From Streptomyces sp. CB01635 (GTDB taxonomy: Bacteria; Actinomycetota; Actinomycetes; Streptomycetales; Streptomycetaceae): a DNA stretch of 64,000 bases. Below, piece by piece: positions 44,773 to 53,627 of this stretch. The stretch covers positions 124,001 to 188,000 of the forward strand of contig NZ_NNBL01000002.1 in assembly GCF_002803065.1 (NCBI RefSeq). The letters run 5' to 3'. Both the position numbers and the translations under genes were made by a program. The first letter of the stretch is position 1. Each line of letters opens with the position of its first letter. Under the pieces are notes generated by a model. That model was not told where the DNA came from. It searched no databases and saw only the letters and a list, made by a program, of their open reading frames with translations.

Positions 44773-45168
44773 GTGCTGGAGCTGACCATGGCCTCCGTCG
44801 CGGGGGCGGACGCGGGTGCGACGGCCGGGATGCTGATGGCCGACGCGCCGAGCGAGCCGGGAGCCGTGCTGCGCGTGGGGCGTGACCGGAACGTGTGCCG
44901 GCTCGCGACGCCCGACGACTGGCTGTTCGTCTCGCGCGTCCATCTGGAGTTCCGCTGCGGGCAGGACGGCGCCTGGTCCGTGTTCTGGCTGCGCGGCTCG
45001 CACGACGAGCCCTCGTCCGAGGTGCGCCTCACGCTGACGGGCGGGGAGCCGCGGCCCCTCGTGTACGGAGGGGCCGCGGCTCTCGCGCCGGGTGCGTCCG
45101 GTGAGGTCGTGGTCCTGGACCGCAATGAGCCCCGCAGCGTCAACGTGGGCTTCTACCACGAGATGTGA
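44773..45168 (+). CDS. FHA-like domain protein
   Basis: A 131-residue protein. VLRVGRDRNVCRL followed by FVSRVHLEFRCG matches the FHA core (GR...S-x-x-H), so it likely binds phosphothreonine peptides. There is no other domain. The GTG at 44773 has AAGGAG at good spacing; GTG at 44767 is too close to it. It is divergent from the DUF1992 gene. Confidence 0.78.
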   Translation: MLELTMASVAGADAGATAGMLMADAPSEPGAVLRVGRDRNVCRLATPDDWLFVSRVHLEFRCGQDGAWSVFWLRGSHDEPSSEVRLTLTGGEPRPLVYGGAAALAPGASGEVVVLDRNEPRSVNVGFYHEM

Positions 45169-45204
45169 TGACCCATCAGGCTGTCGGAGCGTCAGGAACG
45201 GGCG

Positions 45205-45885
45205 CTACGGCAGTACGCGGGCGAGCGCGAAGCCGTCGTAGCCCTTGCTGCCCACCGTCTGGACCGCCGTGCCGTCCAGCCTCGGGTGGTCGGCGATCAT
45301 CTGGAGCGCGGCGCGGGTGCCGCGGATGTCGGGGGCCGCACCGGAGTCGTCCGTCACGCGGCCGCCGCGCACCACGTTGTCGACGATGATCACGCTGCCG
45401 GGGCGGGTCAGGCGCAGCGCCCACTCGACGTAGTGCGGATTGTTGGCCTTGTCGGCGTCGATGAAGACGAGGTCGAAGGGGTCGGGGTGGTCGGCCGCGA
45501 CGCCGGGCAGCGAGTCGAGGGCGGGGCCGACCCGCACCTCGGCGATCTTGTCGAGGCCGGCGCGGGCGAGGTTGCCGCGGGCCACCTCGGCGTGCCGGGG
45601 GTCGTACTCGAGGGTGACGAGGACGCCGTCGGCGGGGAGGGCGCGGGCCAGCCAGATCGTGCTGTACCCGCCGAGCGTGCCGATCTCCAGGACGCGGCGC
45701 GCGCCCTGGATCCGGGCGATCAGGTGGAGGAACTTGCCCTGGTTCGGGGCGACGGCGATGTGCGGGAGGCCCGCCGCCTCGCTGTCCGCGAGGGCCGCCG
45801 CCAGGGCCTCGTCGTCAGGGGCGAGGAGTCCGGTCAGGTAGTCGTCGACGGCGGTCCACTGTTCTTCGGATGCGTGCTCAGCCAT
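45205..45885 (-). CDS. SAM-dependent O-methyltransferase (catechol/caffeoyl type)
   Basis: A 226-residue protein. The SAM site is RVLEIGTLGGYSTIWLARAL, followed by LVTLEYDPRHAEVA and the metal ligand region LVFIDADKANNPHYVEWAL and IIVDNVVRGGRV. Length and motifs fit the cation-dependent O-methyltransferase family. The substrate is unknown. Confidence 0.92.
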   Translation of the reverse strand: MAEHASEEQWTAVDDYLTGLLAPDDEALAAALADSEAAGLPHIAVAPNQGKFLHLIARIQGARRVLEIGTLGGYSTIWLARALPADGVLVTLEYDPRHAEVARGNLARAGLDKIAEVRVGPALDSLPGVAADHPDPFDLVFIDADKANNPHYVEWALRLTRPGSVIIVDNVVRGGRVTDDSGAAPDIRGTRAALQMIADHPRLDGTAVQTVGSKGYDGFALARVLP

Positions 45886-45926
45886 GGCCCCATGATGGGC
45901 GTACGGGGCGGCGGGCCGCACGGGAT

Positions 45927-47060
45927 TCAGCCGGGCGGCGGCGGGGCGTGCACCGGCGTCGGGGGCGGCACCGGCCGACGGGCCCGCCGGCGGAACCGGA
46001 GGACGGCGGCCGCCAGCAGGAGCAGGGTCACGGGCAGCGGAACGGTGAGCAGCCACACCGGGACGCCCCCGGCGGTGAGGAGTTCGTCGTCCCACACGAC
46101 GCTGCGGTGCGTGGCGTCGCTCGCGGTGCGCCGCAGTTCGTGGTCGTCGTAAATGCGCGACGGCTGCGGGAAATCCTGGGTGAGCGCGGTCAAGTAGCGC
46201 TCGCCTCCCGCGAATTCGGTCAGCGGCCCGCCGGACTTGGCCGGGATCCGGCCCGCGTACGTGACCTCCGGGGCGTCGCCGCCGATCGTGGAGCGCGGCT
46301 CCATGCGGTGGGCGGAGAGCACGTACAGGCGCAGGTGCTGCTCGGTGCGGGCGAGCTTCGACAGCCGCATCGGGTAGACGAGGCGGTCACTGGCGAAGGT
46401 GAGGTGGAGCGGGTCGAGGGCGCCGCCGAGCACGCTGTCGGCGTCGGCGGGCGCGAGGCGGATCGCCACGTACTCCCAGCCCTGGTCGACGTACGGGCGC
46501 AGCGCGTTGTCGAGGCGGTCGGGGAGCTGGAAACCGTTCTCGTCGAGCCAGCCGGCGAGTGCGCCGGGGTCGGTCGCGGTGAGGCGGGCGACGTCGAACG
46601 GTCCGAGGTGCTCGCGGCCGACCACCTCGACGGGGCCGCCGGGTGCGGGGGCGCCGGCCGTGGCGCCGTCGCCGCTCCCGCCGTCGAACGGCCAGTCGTC
46701 GGCGCCGGGCCAGAAGTGGTGCCGGGTCCGCTCGACCGGTGCCGTCACGTCGCTCAGCTGCGAGAAGAGCCCGGGGTCGCCGAGTTCGACCGACGCGCGG
46801 TGCGGTACGGGCATGATCCAGGCGGCGTCGCGCACGTTGCCGCTCACCGACAGGCTCATCACGATCTGCTCGCTGTGCCCGTCCCAGCGCACCGCGGACG
46901 TCTCGTCGTACACGGTGAGGTCCGTGCCCGCGGGCGGCACCATCGCGCCGCATCCGCACGCGTACGCCGGTGACACGAGCGCGGCGATCTGGAACGCCAT
47001 GAGGGCCAGGGCTGTCAGCAGCGCCCTGGCCCTCATGGTCAGTGGTTGTGCGGTTCTCAT
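45927..47060 (-). CDS. DUF2330 exported membrane-anchored protein
   Basis: A 377-residue protein with an N-terminal signal (LLTALALMAFQIAALVSPAYA), then ACGCGAMV right after cleavage, typical of DUF2330. One C-terminal hydrophobic segment (PVWLLTVPLPVTLLLLAAAVL) is followed by Arg residues, so the large middle domain should sit outside the membrane. The function is unknown. It is followed at once by the methyltransferase. Confidence 0.85.
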   Translation of the reverse strand: MRTAQPLTMRARALLTALALMAFQIAALVSPAYACGCGAMVPPAGTDLTVYDETSAVRWDGHSEQIVMSLSVSGNVRDAAWIMPVPHRASVELGDPGLFSQLSDVTAPVERTRHHFWPGADDWPFDGGSGDGATAGAPAPGGPVEVVGREHLGPFDVARLTATDPGALAGWLDENGFQLPDRLDNALRPYVDQGWEYVAIRLAPADADSVLGGALDPLHLTFASDRLVYPMRLSKLARTEQHLRLYVLSAHRMEPRSTIGGDAPEVTYAGRIPAKSGGPLTEFAGGERYLTALTQDFPQPSRIYDDHELRRTASDATHRSVVWDDELLTAGGVPVWLLTVPLPVTLLLLAAAVLRFRRRARRPVPPPTPVHAPPPPG

Positions 47061-47145
47061 GCCGGCCCCCGATGTCGCGCCCCGTGTGTCCGTGCCGTGT
47101 GCGGCGAAGGAGCAGACGGGGCGCGGTGGAGCGCGGTTCCGGGTG

Positions 47146-48561
47146 TTACGCGGCTGTAGCGGTCGCGGTCTGCGGCAGGTCGCAGGGCTCGACCGCGGGC
47201 AGCGAGCCCGGCAGCGGGCGGCGTGCCGACTCGGTCATGAACCACACCGCGACACCGCCGATGACGGCCGCGGCCATCATGTAGTACGCGGGCATCATCA
47301 TGTTCCCGGTCGCCCCGATGAGGGCGGTGACGACCAGCGGGGTCGTGCCGCCGAAGAGCGAGACGGAGATGTTGAAGCCGATGGACAGCGAGCCGTAGCG
47401 CACCCGGGTCGGGAAGAGCGCGGGCAGCGCGGACGGCATCGCCGAGGTGAAGCAGACCAGGAGCAGGCCGAGCGCGCCCATGCCGAGGGCGATGGCCCAC
47501 AGGGAGCCCTCGCGGATCAGGAGCAGGGCCGGGACGGACAGCGCGAGGAACCCGACGCAGCCCGCGGCGATCACCGGGCGGCGGCCGACACGGTCGGAGA
47601 GCGCACCCGCGAACGGCTGGACGATCATCATCAGCGCCATCACACCGAGGACCACGAGGAGGCCGTGCGTCTCGTCGTAGTGGAGCTCACTGGTGAGGTA
47701 GCTCGGCATGTACGACAGCAGCATGTAGTCGGTGACGTTGAAGACGAGGACCAGGCCGACGCACAGGAGCAGCGCCTTCCACTGGCCGGCGATCATGTCG
47801 CGGACCTTTACCTTGGGCCGGGCCTTCTCCGACTCGTGCGCGTTCTTCAGCTCGGCCGCGAACGCCGGGGTCTCTTCGAGCCGCATCCGCAGATAGAGGC
47901 CGATGATCCCCATCGGGCCCGCGATCAGGAACGGGATGCGCCAGCCCCAGGAGAGCAGGTCGTCCGAGGAGAGCAGCGCCGTCATCAGCGTGACGAGGCC
48001 CGCGCCGCCGATGTATCCGGCGAGCGTGCCGAATTCCAGCCAGCTGCCGAAGAAGCCGCGCTTCTTGTCGGGTGCGTACTCGGCGATGAAGGTGGACGCG
48101 CCGCCGTACTCACCGCCGGTCGAGAAGCCCTGCACCAGACGGGCCAGGAGCAGCAGGATCGGCGCCCAGACGCCGATCGTCGCGTACGACGGGATCAGGC
48201 CGATCGCGAACGTGCCCGCCGCCATCATGATCATGGTGACGGCGAGGATCTTCTGCCGGCCGACGCGGTCGCCGAGCGGTCCGAAGACCATGCCGCCGAT
48301 CGGACGCACGAGGAACGCCGCGGCGAAGGCGCCGAACGTGGCCAGGAGCTGGGCCGTGGGGTTGCCCGACGGGAAGAAGACCTTGCCGAGGGTGACGGCG
48401 ATGTAGCTGTAGACACCGAAGTCGAACCACTCCATCGCATTGCCGAGTGCCGCCGCCTTGACCGCGCGCTTGACCAGCACTGGGTCGGTGACGGTGACCT
48501 CGGGGGAGGCGCCCTTCGCTGGGGCGTTGGTCCTGGGTGCGACGGTTAGAGCACTCGACAA
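47146..48561 (-). CDS. MHS-family MFS permease (ProP-like)
   Basis: A 471-residue, 12-helix symporter. NAMEWFDFGVYSYIAVTLG at helix 1, GPLGDRVGRQKIL (motif A) and RLVQGFSTGGEYGGASTFIAEYAP are hallmarks of the metabolite:H+ symporters for proline/betaine, citrate or ketoglutarate. It most resembles ProP-type osmolyte uptake, but substrate choice cannot be settled from sequence. The start is TTG at 48561. Confidence 0.92.
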   Translation of the reverse strand: MSSALTVAPRTNAPAKGASPEVTVTDPVLVKRAVKAAALGNAMEWFDFGVYSYIAVTLGKVFFPSGNPTAQLLATFGAFAAAFLVRPIGGMVFGPLGDRVGRQKILAVTMIMMAAGTFAIGLIPSYATIGVWAPILLLLARLVQGFSTGGEYGGASTFIAEYAPDKKRGFFGSWLEFGTLAGYIGGAGLVTLMTALLSSDDLLSWGWRIPFLIAGPMGIIGLYLRMRLEETPAFAAELKNAHESEKARPKVKVRDMIAGQWKALLLCVGLVLVFNVTDYMLLSYMPSYLTSELHYDETHGLLVVLGVMALMMIVQPFAGALSDRVGRRPVIAAGCVGFLALSVPALLLIREGSLWAIALGMGALGLLLVCFTSAMPSALPALFPTRVRYGSLSIGFNISVSLFGGTTPLVVTALIGATGNMMMPAYYMMAAAVIGGVAVWFMTESARRPLPGSLPAVEPCDLPQTATATAA

Positions 48562-48940
48562 GGGTCTGCTCGCCTGCTTTCAACGGGGACAGGGACATGT
48601 CCGCGTGGGGCACGGACGAAGCCGCCCACGGCGGGGCGGCCAGAAATCGACCATAGGGGCATTCGCGATCATTACGGGTAGTGTTCGAGTCGTCGCGCAC
48701 CGTGGGAAAAGTGGGTCCGGCCAGGCATGACGCCCCGGCCCCGGCGCGCCGCAAACGGACAAATCTGTGAGCTTTGTCGCGGCCCTCGACCGCAACCACG
48801 CAGACCCCGCAGGCCCCGCGTCATCGTCTTCAGGTCAAAAACCGGTGGACGCTCAGGTGAAGCGGGGGTTGCCTACGTCTCACCCCGGGGGTAGTGCGAG
48901 CCTCTTGGGACAGTACGCATGGCGGGAGGGCCGACGGCGC
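48562..48940. promoter_or_regulatory. Divergent control region of the permease and the GT87-PAP2 gene
   Basis: 379 bp with no gene I can support. Both neighbouring genes must have promoters here. GAAAAGT and ATTACGGGTAGTGTTC around 48670-48715 are AT-richer than the rest but no clear operator is seen. Confidence 0.35.
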
Positions 48941-50989
48941 GTGGCAAACGTGGAGCATGGACCGGGCAAAGCCTTGGTGGCGGGGGCCGCGACAGCGCGG
49001 TTGGGCATGGTCCGGGCGGGCCTCTGGCTGATCGCCGCGGTGCTCGCGGTGCGGCAGGTCGTGGCCGTCCTGAGCACCCCGAGCGGGGAGCGGCTCACGG
49101 ACCTGGAGACCTGGATCGGTCCTGAAGGAGTCCTCCACGTGAAGGACTCCCTCTACGATGCCGACCGGTTCACCGGTACCCCGTTCGGGGGACTGGTGCT
49201 GAAGCCGCTCGCGCGGGGCGCCGAGCAGGCGCTGGGCTGGGCCTGGACCTTCGGGACGCTCGGCCTCGTCGTCGTCCTCGGTCTCGTCGCCGCGCGCGCC
49301 CTGCCCAAGCCCGTCACCCGGCGCACCTCGCTCCTCGCCGCCCCGGTCGCGGTCAGCCTCCTGATGCTGTCGCTGCCGGTGCGCAACACCCTGCATCTCG
49401 GCCAGACCAGCATCATCCCGGTCCTCCTCGTCCTGCTCGGCTGCTTCGCCGCCCGAGGAGAGAAGAGCTCGGGGCTGCTCATCGGCATCGGCGCCGCCCT
49501 CCAGCCGACCGTCCTCCTCTTCGCGCCGCTCCTGTGGTTCACCGGGCGGCGGCGCGCCGCCGTGTCCTCGGGCGTCACGTTCGCGGCGTGCACGCTCCTC
49601 GCGTGGGCCGCGATGCCGCACGACTCGTGGACGTACTGGGTGCACCACCTGGCGGGAGCGGGCCTCGGTTCGAGCCCCGACGGGCTCGCCAACCAGTCGC
49701 TGCACGGCGCACTCCTGCGCTTCGGCCTGGAGGGCCCCCTCGAGATCGGGCTCTTCCTGCTCCTCGCCGTCGCCGTCGCGGTCGTCGGACTGCGGCGCGC
49801 GGTGCGCTACGCGCAGGACGGACAGCTCCTCCTCGCCGTCGCCCTCACCGGCTGCGTCGCCGTCGCCGTGTCGCCGACGACCTGGCAGCACCAGCTTCTG
49901 TGGGTGCTGCTCGCCGTGGTCGGCCGCGTCGGCAAGAAGGCGTCCGACCGGTACGTGTGGCCGGTCGCGGTCATTCTCGTGATGACGCTCCCCGCGAGGA
50001 TGCTGCTGCCGGGCACGGCGCTCGCGGATCCGCTGCGCGACAACGTTGTGCTGATCGCCGCGGTCGCCGCGGCCACGCTCGTCCCGTTCCTGTCCCGCAC
50101 CGCGCCCGAGTACCGCGCGCCCGTCCCCACCGAGTACGCGAAGCCCGTCCCGTCGCGCTGGTCACGGGTCCCGCTCATGCCGTTCTGGCGCCGGGTCCTG
50201 ACCCGCCCGAACCTGCTGCTCGAACTGCTGCTGATCCGCGTCGGCTACTACGCGTACCAGCAGGTCAGGCTCGCCGCCACGGGCGGCACGACCACCGGGG
50301 GCCGGGCCACCGCCGAGGCGCACGGCACGCAGGTCCACTCCCTGGAGAAGTTCCTCCACATCGACATCGAGCACTGGGTCAACCACGCGGTGGTGCACGT
50401 CCCGTGGCTCAAGTCGTTCTTCAACTTCTACTACGAGTCGTTCCACTTCATCGTGCCGCTGTGCGTCCTCGGCATCCTCTACGTCCGCAGGCCCGCCCAG
50501 TACCGCTGGGCCCGCTCGGCGCTCGGCTTCGCCACGGTGCTCGCCCTGATCGGCTTCTGGTTCTATCCGCTGGCCCCGCCGCGCCTGATGCCCTCGCTCG
50601 GCTTCATCGACACGGTGCACGGCGTCCAGGACTTCTCCAAGCCGGACTACGGCACGCTGACCGCGCTCACCAACCAGTACGCGGCCATGCCCTCGCTGCA
50701 CTTCGGCTGGTCCCTGTGGTGCGGGCTCGTCATCGCGGTCCTCGCCCCGAAGTGGTGGATGAAGGCGATCGCACTGCTGCACCCCCTGTTCACCATCTCC
50801 GCGATCATCGCGACCGGTAACCACTGGGTGCTCGACGCCGTGGGCGGCGCGACGGTCGTCGGCGCGGGCTTCGGGCTCACGTACCTGCTGTGCGGCCCGC
50901 GCGCCCGTCTCACGAGCGGGACCGTCCCGGAGCAGTCGAAGGGCGAGGTCGGCCACGCGCGGCTGCCGGCCGAACACCACCGGCCCTGA
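48941..50989 (+). CDS. Bifunctional membrane protein: GT87-type glycosyltransferase plus PAP2 phosphatase
   Basis: A 682-residue protein with many membrane segments. The first about 400 residues match the GT87/DUF2029 polyprenyl-phosphate mannosyltransferase type. The last about 250 are a PAP2 phosphatase with the motifs MPSLHFGWSLW and GNHWVLDAVGGA (S-x-H and H-x-x-x-D). Together they suggest a two-step lipid-glycan reaction, for example on phosphatidylinositol mannosides or similar. The GTG at 48941 has GGGAGGG upstream; an ATG at 48767 is unsupported. Confidence 0.85.
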   Translation: MANVEHGPGKALVAGAATARLGMVRAGLWLIAAVLAVRQVVAVLSTPSGERLTDLETWIGPEGVLHVKDSLYDADRFTGTPFGGLVLKPLARGAEQALGWAWTFGTLGLVVVLGLVAARALPKPVTRRTSLLAAPVAVSLLMLSLPVRNTLHLGQTSIIPVLLVLLGCFAARGEKSSGLLIGIGAALQPTVLLFAPLLWFTGRRRAAVSSGVTFAACTLLAWAAMPHDSWTYWVHHLAGAGLGSSPDGLANQSLHGALLRFGLEGPLEIGLFLLLAVAVAVVGLRRAVRYAQDGQLLLAVALTGCVAVAVSPTTWQHQLLWVLLAVVGRVGKKASDRYVWPVAVILVMTLPARMLLPGTALADPLRDNVVLIAAVAAATLVPFLSRTAPEYRAPVPTEYAKPVPSRWSRVPLMPFWRRVLTRPNLLLELLLIRVGYYAYQQVRLAATGGTTTGGRATAEAHGTQVHSLEKFLHIDIEHWVNHAVVHVPWLKSFFNFYYESFHFIVPLCVLGILYVRRPAQYRWARSALGFATVLALIGFWFYPLAPPRLMPSLGFIDTVHGVQDFSKPDYGTLTALTNQYAAMPSLHFGWSLWCGLVIAVLAPKWWMKAIALLHPLFTISAIIATGNHWVLDAVGGATVVGAGFGLTYLLCGPRARLTSGTVPEQSKGEVGHARLPAEHHRP

Positions 50990-50997
50990 AGAGAGGG

Positions 50998-52245
50998 TCA
51001 GGCGTCTTCCGACTGGTGCCGGTGACCCTGAAGATGCCGGGCCCGCAGCGCCGCCTCCGTGGCGAACCGGTGCTCAGGGTCCGTGAGCCGGTCCCCGAAG
51101 TGCGCGTCCAGATTGCGCAGCCGGTAGCGGACCGTCTGGGCGTGCACACCCAGGATGTCGCCGACGTGGTCGGCCGTGCCGCGGGTGGTCAGCCACACCC
51201 GCAGCGTGTCGATCAGCCGGGCCCGGCGGCTGCCGGTCAGGCCGGACAGCGGGGCGAGTTCGCGGGCGGCGAGCCGGTCGAGGAGCGCCGGGTCCGACAG
51301 CAGCCACAGCGTCGTCAGATGGTCCGCGCAGCGCACCGCGGGTGCGTCGGCGATGATCTGTTCGTCGACGAGGTCCAGGATCCGGCGGGCCCACCGGATC
51401 GAGTCACCGGCGCGCGCGGTGGGCACGGTGAGGCCGAGCACGCACCGGGTGTCGCCGAGGGCGGCCGTCAGCCTGTCGAGGCGGGCACGTGCCTCGCCGT
51501 CCGGGTCGGCCGGGTCTTCGAGGGGTCCCGGGATCAGCAGATGCGGCTGGGGGTCGGAGAGGTCGGCCAGGACGTCGGGGTCGAGGCCGGCCCTGATGCG
51601 GGCGGGGGCGGGAGCCCGTAACGCCACGAGCGTGACCTGCTCGGGGACTCGCCAGCCGGCCTGGTCGCACAGTTCGGCGAGCGCGCCGCCCGGCAGCGGA
51701 TGACCGGCGAGCAGCAGATGCAGGATGCGCCGGTGCAGGGAGTCCAGATGGGCGGCGGAGTGCGACTGCACCTCCAGATAGCCCTCCCGGGACAGGGCCT
51801 CCAGCTCGTCGACGTACGCGAAGAGCGCGTCGGCGAAGGTCAGGATCAGGGTGGGGGAGAGGTTGTACTGGCGGCCGACGCGCTTGGCGCGCCGCAAGGC
51901 GATGCGCGCGCCGATGCGGTACGCGCCGTGGAGGGAGTCGAGGCTGCGGCCCTCGTACGCCTCGAACCGCCCGAATCTTCGGCACAGTTCGTCACGTTCA
52001 CCGGCCGGGGCGCTCGGCTCGGCCACCCGGTCGACGAAGGCGGAGAGGCTCTGTTCCACGCCCAGGCGGACCACCGCGCTGTTGGGGCCGTTGAGCAGCT
52101 GCGCGAACTCCGGGTAGGTGCGGGTGACCTCGACCCGGATCTCCTTGATGAGACTGGGCAGTTCGGGCCGCATGATGGTGGCGAATTCCGGGGGCAGAGG
52201 GCCGAGCGGTTCTTCCACTTCCGAGGACGGTGCGGCTGAGGGCAT
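50998..52245 (-). CDS. PucR-type regulator
   Basis: A 415-residue protein. The C-terminus holds the PucR helix-turn-helix (LIDTLRVWLTTRGTADHVGDILGVHAQTVRYRLRNLDAHFG). The rest is a helical/GGDEF-like sensory region. Such regulators often sit beside mce or catabolic operons in actinobacteria. With the mce genes 4 kb away and three secreted proteins between, it could control either. The leader upstream has nested inverted repeats. Confidence 0.88.
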   Translation of the reverse strand: MPSAAPSSEVEEPLGPLPPEFATIMRPELPSLIKEIRVEVTRTYPEFAQLLNGPNSAVVRLGVEQSLSAFVDRVAEPSAPAGERDELCRRFGRFEAYEGRSLDSLHGAYRIGARIALRRAKRVGRQYNLSPTLILTFADALFAYVDELEALSREGYLEVQSHSAAHLDSLHRRILHLLLAGHPLPGGALAELCDQAGWRVPEQVTLVALRAPAPARIRAGLDPDVLADLSDPQPHLLIPGPLEDPADPDGEARARLDRLTAALGDTRCVLGLTVPTARAGDSIRWARRILDLVDEQIIADAPAVRCADHLTTLWLLSDPALLDRLAARELAPLSGLTGSRRARLIDTLRVWLTTRGTADHVGDILGVHAQTVRYRLRNLDAHFGDRLTDPEHRFATEAALRARHLQGHRHQSEDA

Positions 52246-52626
52246 GACGCTCCCCTTGGTCTCCTGCGCCCGGTGGGGGGTGGGCCGCGGGCGCGCCGAC
52301 CCGGGTGAGGGGAAGCGCTCCCACGGGCCGCAGGTGCATACCTGGTGGGACTGCCGAAGCTAGAACAACTCATGTGTGATGTACACCACTTGAAGGAGAA
52401 GTAGCTTCATGTTGCAGGTGGTGTGAGGAGTTTCGGAAGGTCCGGCGGGCGGCCCGTATCGCCGGACGCTTCCGGTGCTCGCACTCCTCACCTGGACTGT
52501 TCCGGTGCGGCGGCCCGGGCCTGTGCGCGCTGCGGTGAGCGGCGGGTCCAGGTTTCCGCCGCAAGGGCCGCATCCGGAGAATGGCGGGATATCGATGTCA
52601 GCGTTCCGCGGGTGACGTGCCGGGTG
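52246..52626. promoter_or_regulatory. Leader of the PucR-type gene with nested inverted repeats
   Basis: GAAGCTA (52356-52362) pairs with TAGCTTC (52402-52408). Overlapping it, ACACCAC (52383-52389) pairs with GTGGTGT (52418-52424). This is 110 bp upstream of the PucR start, where an operator would be. The remaining 200 bp, up to the stop of the next gene, hold nothing I recognise. Confidence 0.45.
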
Positions 52627-53568
52627 TCATCCGGCCGCCGTGTGCCAGTTCTGTGCGAGGACCTTGCCGGCGTCGGGGTAGTGGGTGCCGGGTGCGAACA
52701 GGCCGCCCAGGTACGTCTGGGTGTCGTTCAGGGTGACGCTGTTCTGTCCGGCGGCGGAGGGCAGGCCCGTCTTGGCGTTGACGGCCAGGTCGATCAGGCC
52801 GAGGAGCCCGCAGCCGCTCGCGCCCGGCACGGCGAAGGACGAGTCGCCCTGGGTGGAGCCGGTCAGGGCGATGCGGGACATCGTGCCGGCCGTGTCGGGG
52901 GTGCCGTCGGCGGCGAACCGCTCGATCTTGAAGGTGGGCTGGGTGAGGTTCTGCGGGCGCAGCACGATCGGGTCCGAGGCCGAGCCGATGTAGCAGTGGT
53001 CGGACAGGAACGGGTTCTGCAGCCGGATCCGCACGGGGATGGCGATGATGGGCTTGCCCGTCGTGGCGCCGGCGGTCAGCGCGAAGTCGCTCGGCGTACC
53101 GACCGATTCGATCGTGGCCGTGATCCGGTTGAGAGCGGAGTCGTCGAGCTGCTTGCAGATGTCGGTGATCACGGGGATGTCACTCGGGCACATCAGACCG
53201 ATCAGACCGCCGGGGACGGCGGCGGAGTCGGCGATGATCGAACCCGAGGCGGGCGGCACGAGGGTGCTGGTGCCGTCGGAGTTCTGTACGACCCCGAGCT
53301 GGAGGTCGCTCGCGCCGGTCGTCACCTTGGTGCTGCCCAGGGTGATGGAGCCGCTGTCGGAGTGGGAGGAGACGCACTGCGGGGTGGTCGCGCGCCCGTC
53401 CGCCGACAGCATCGGCGCGCTGTCGACCGGGCAGCGCGTGAACGGCGCCCAGGATCCGTTGAGTTGGGCGTCCGCCGCGGTGGCCGTACCCATCGCGGCG
53501 AAGGACGCGAAGGCGGCGACGGCGGAGACTGCGGCGAATCCTGCGCGTAGGGGGATGCGGCGGGACAT
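52627..53568 (-). CDS. Secreted beta-rich protein of the mce-linked trio
   Basis: A 313-residue protein with a signal peptide (AGFAAVSAVAAFASFAAMGTATA). The mature part is Thr/Ser/Gly-rich, with regularly spaced Cys (TRCPVD, TPQCVSS, LMCPSD, DICKQL, DHCYIG, GCGLLG), as in secreted beta-sandwich proteins near actinobacterial mce loci. Function unknown. The ATG at 53568 has GGAG upstream. It follows the 502-residue gene by 59 bp, so they are probably one transcript. Confidence 0.78.
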   Translation of the reverse strand: MSRRIPLRAGFAAVSAVAAFASFAAMGTATAADAQLNGSWAPFTRCPVDSAPMLSADGRATTPQCVSSHSDSGSITLGSTKVTTGASDLQLGVVQNSDGTSTLVPPASGSIIADSAAVPGGLIGLMCPSDIPVITDICKQLDDSALNRITATIESVGTPSDFALTAGATTGKPIIAIPVRIRLQNPFLSDHCYIGSASDPIVLRPQNLTQPTFKIERFAADGTPDTAGTMSRIALTGSTQGDSSFAVPGASGCGLLGLIDLAVNAKTGLPSAAGQNSVTLNDTQTYLGGLFAPGTHYPDAGKVLAQNWHTAAG

Positions 53569-53627
53569 GGCGGCTCCATGGGTGGGAGGGATGAGGGGAC
53601 CGAGGGAGGTGCGAGGGGCCCTTGTGG

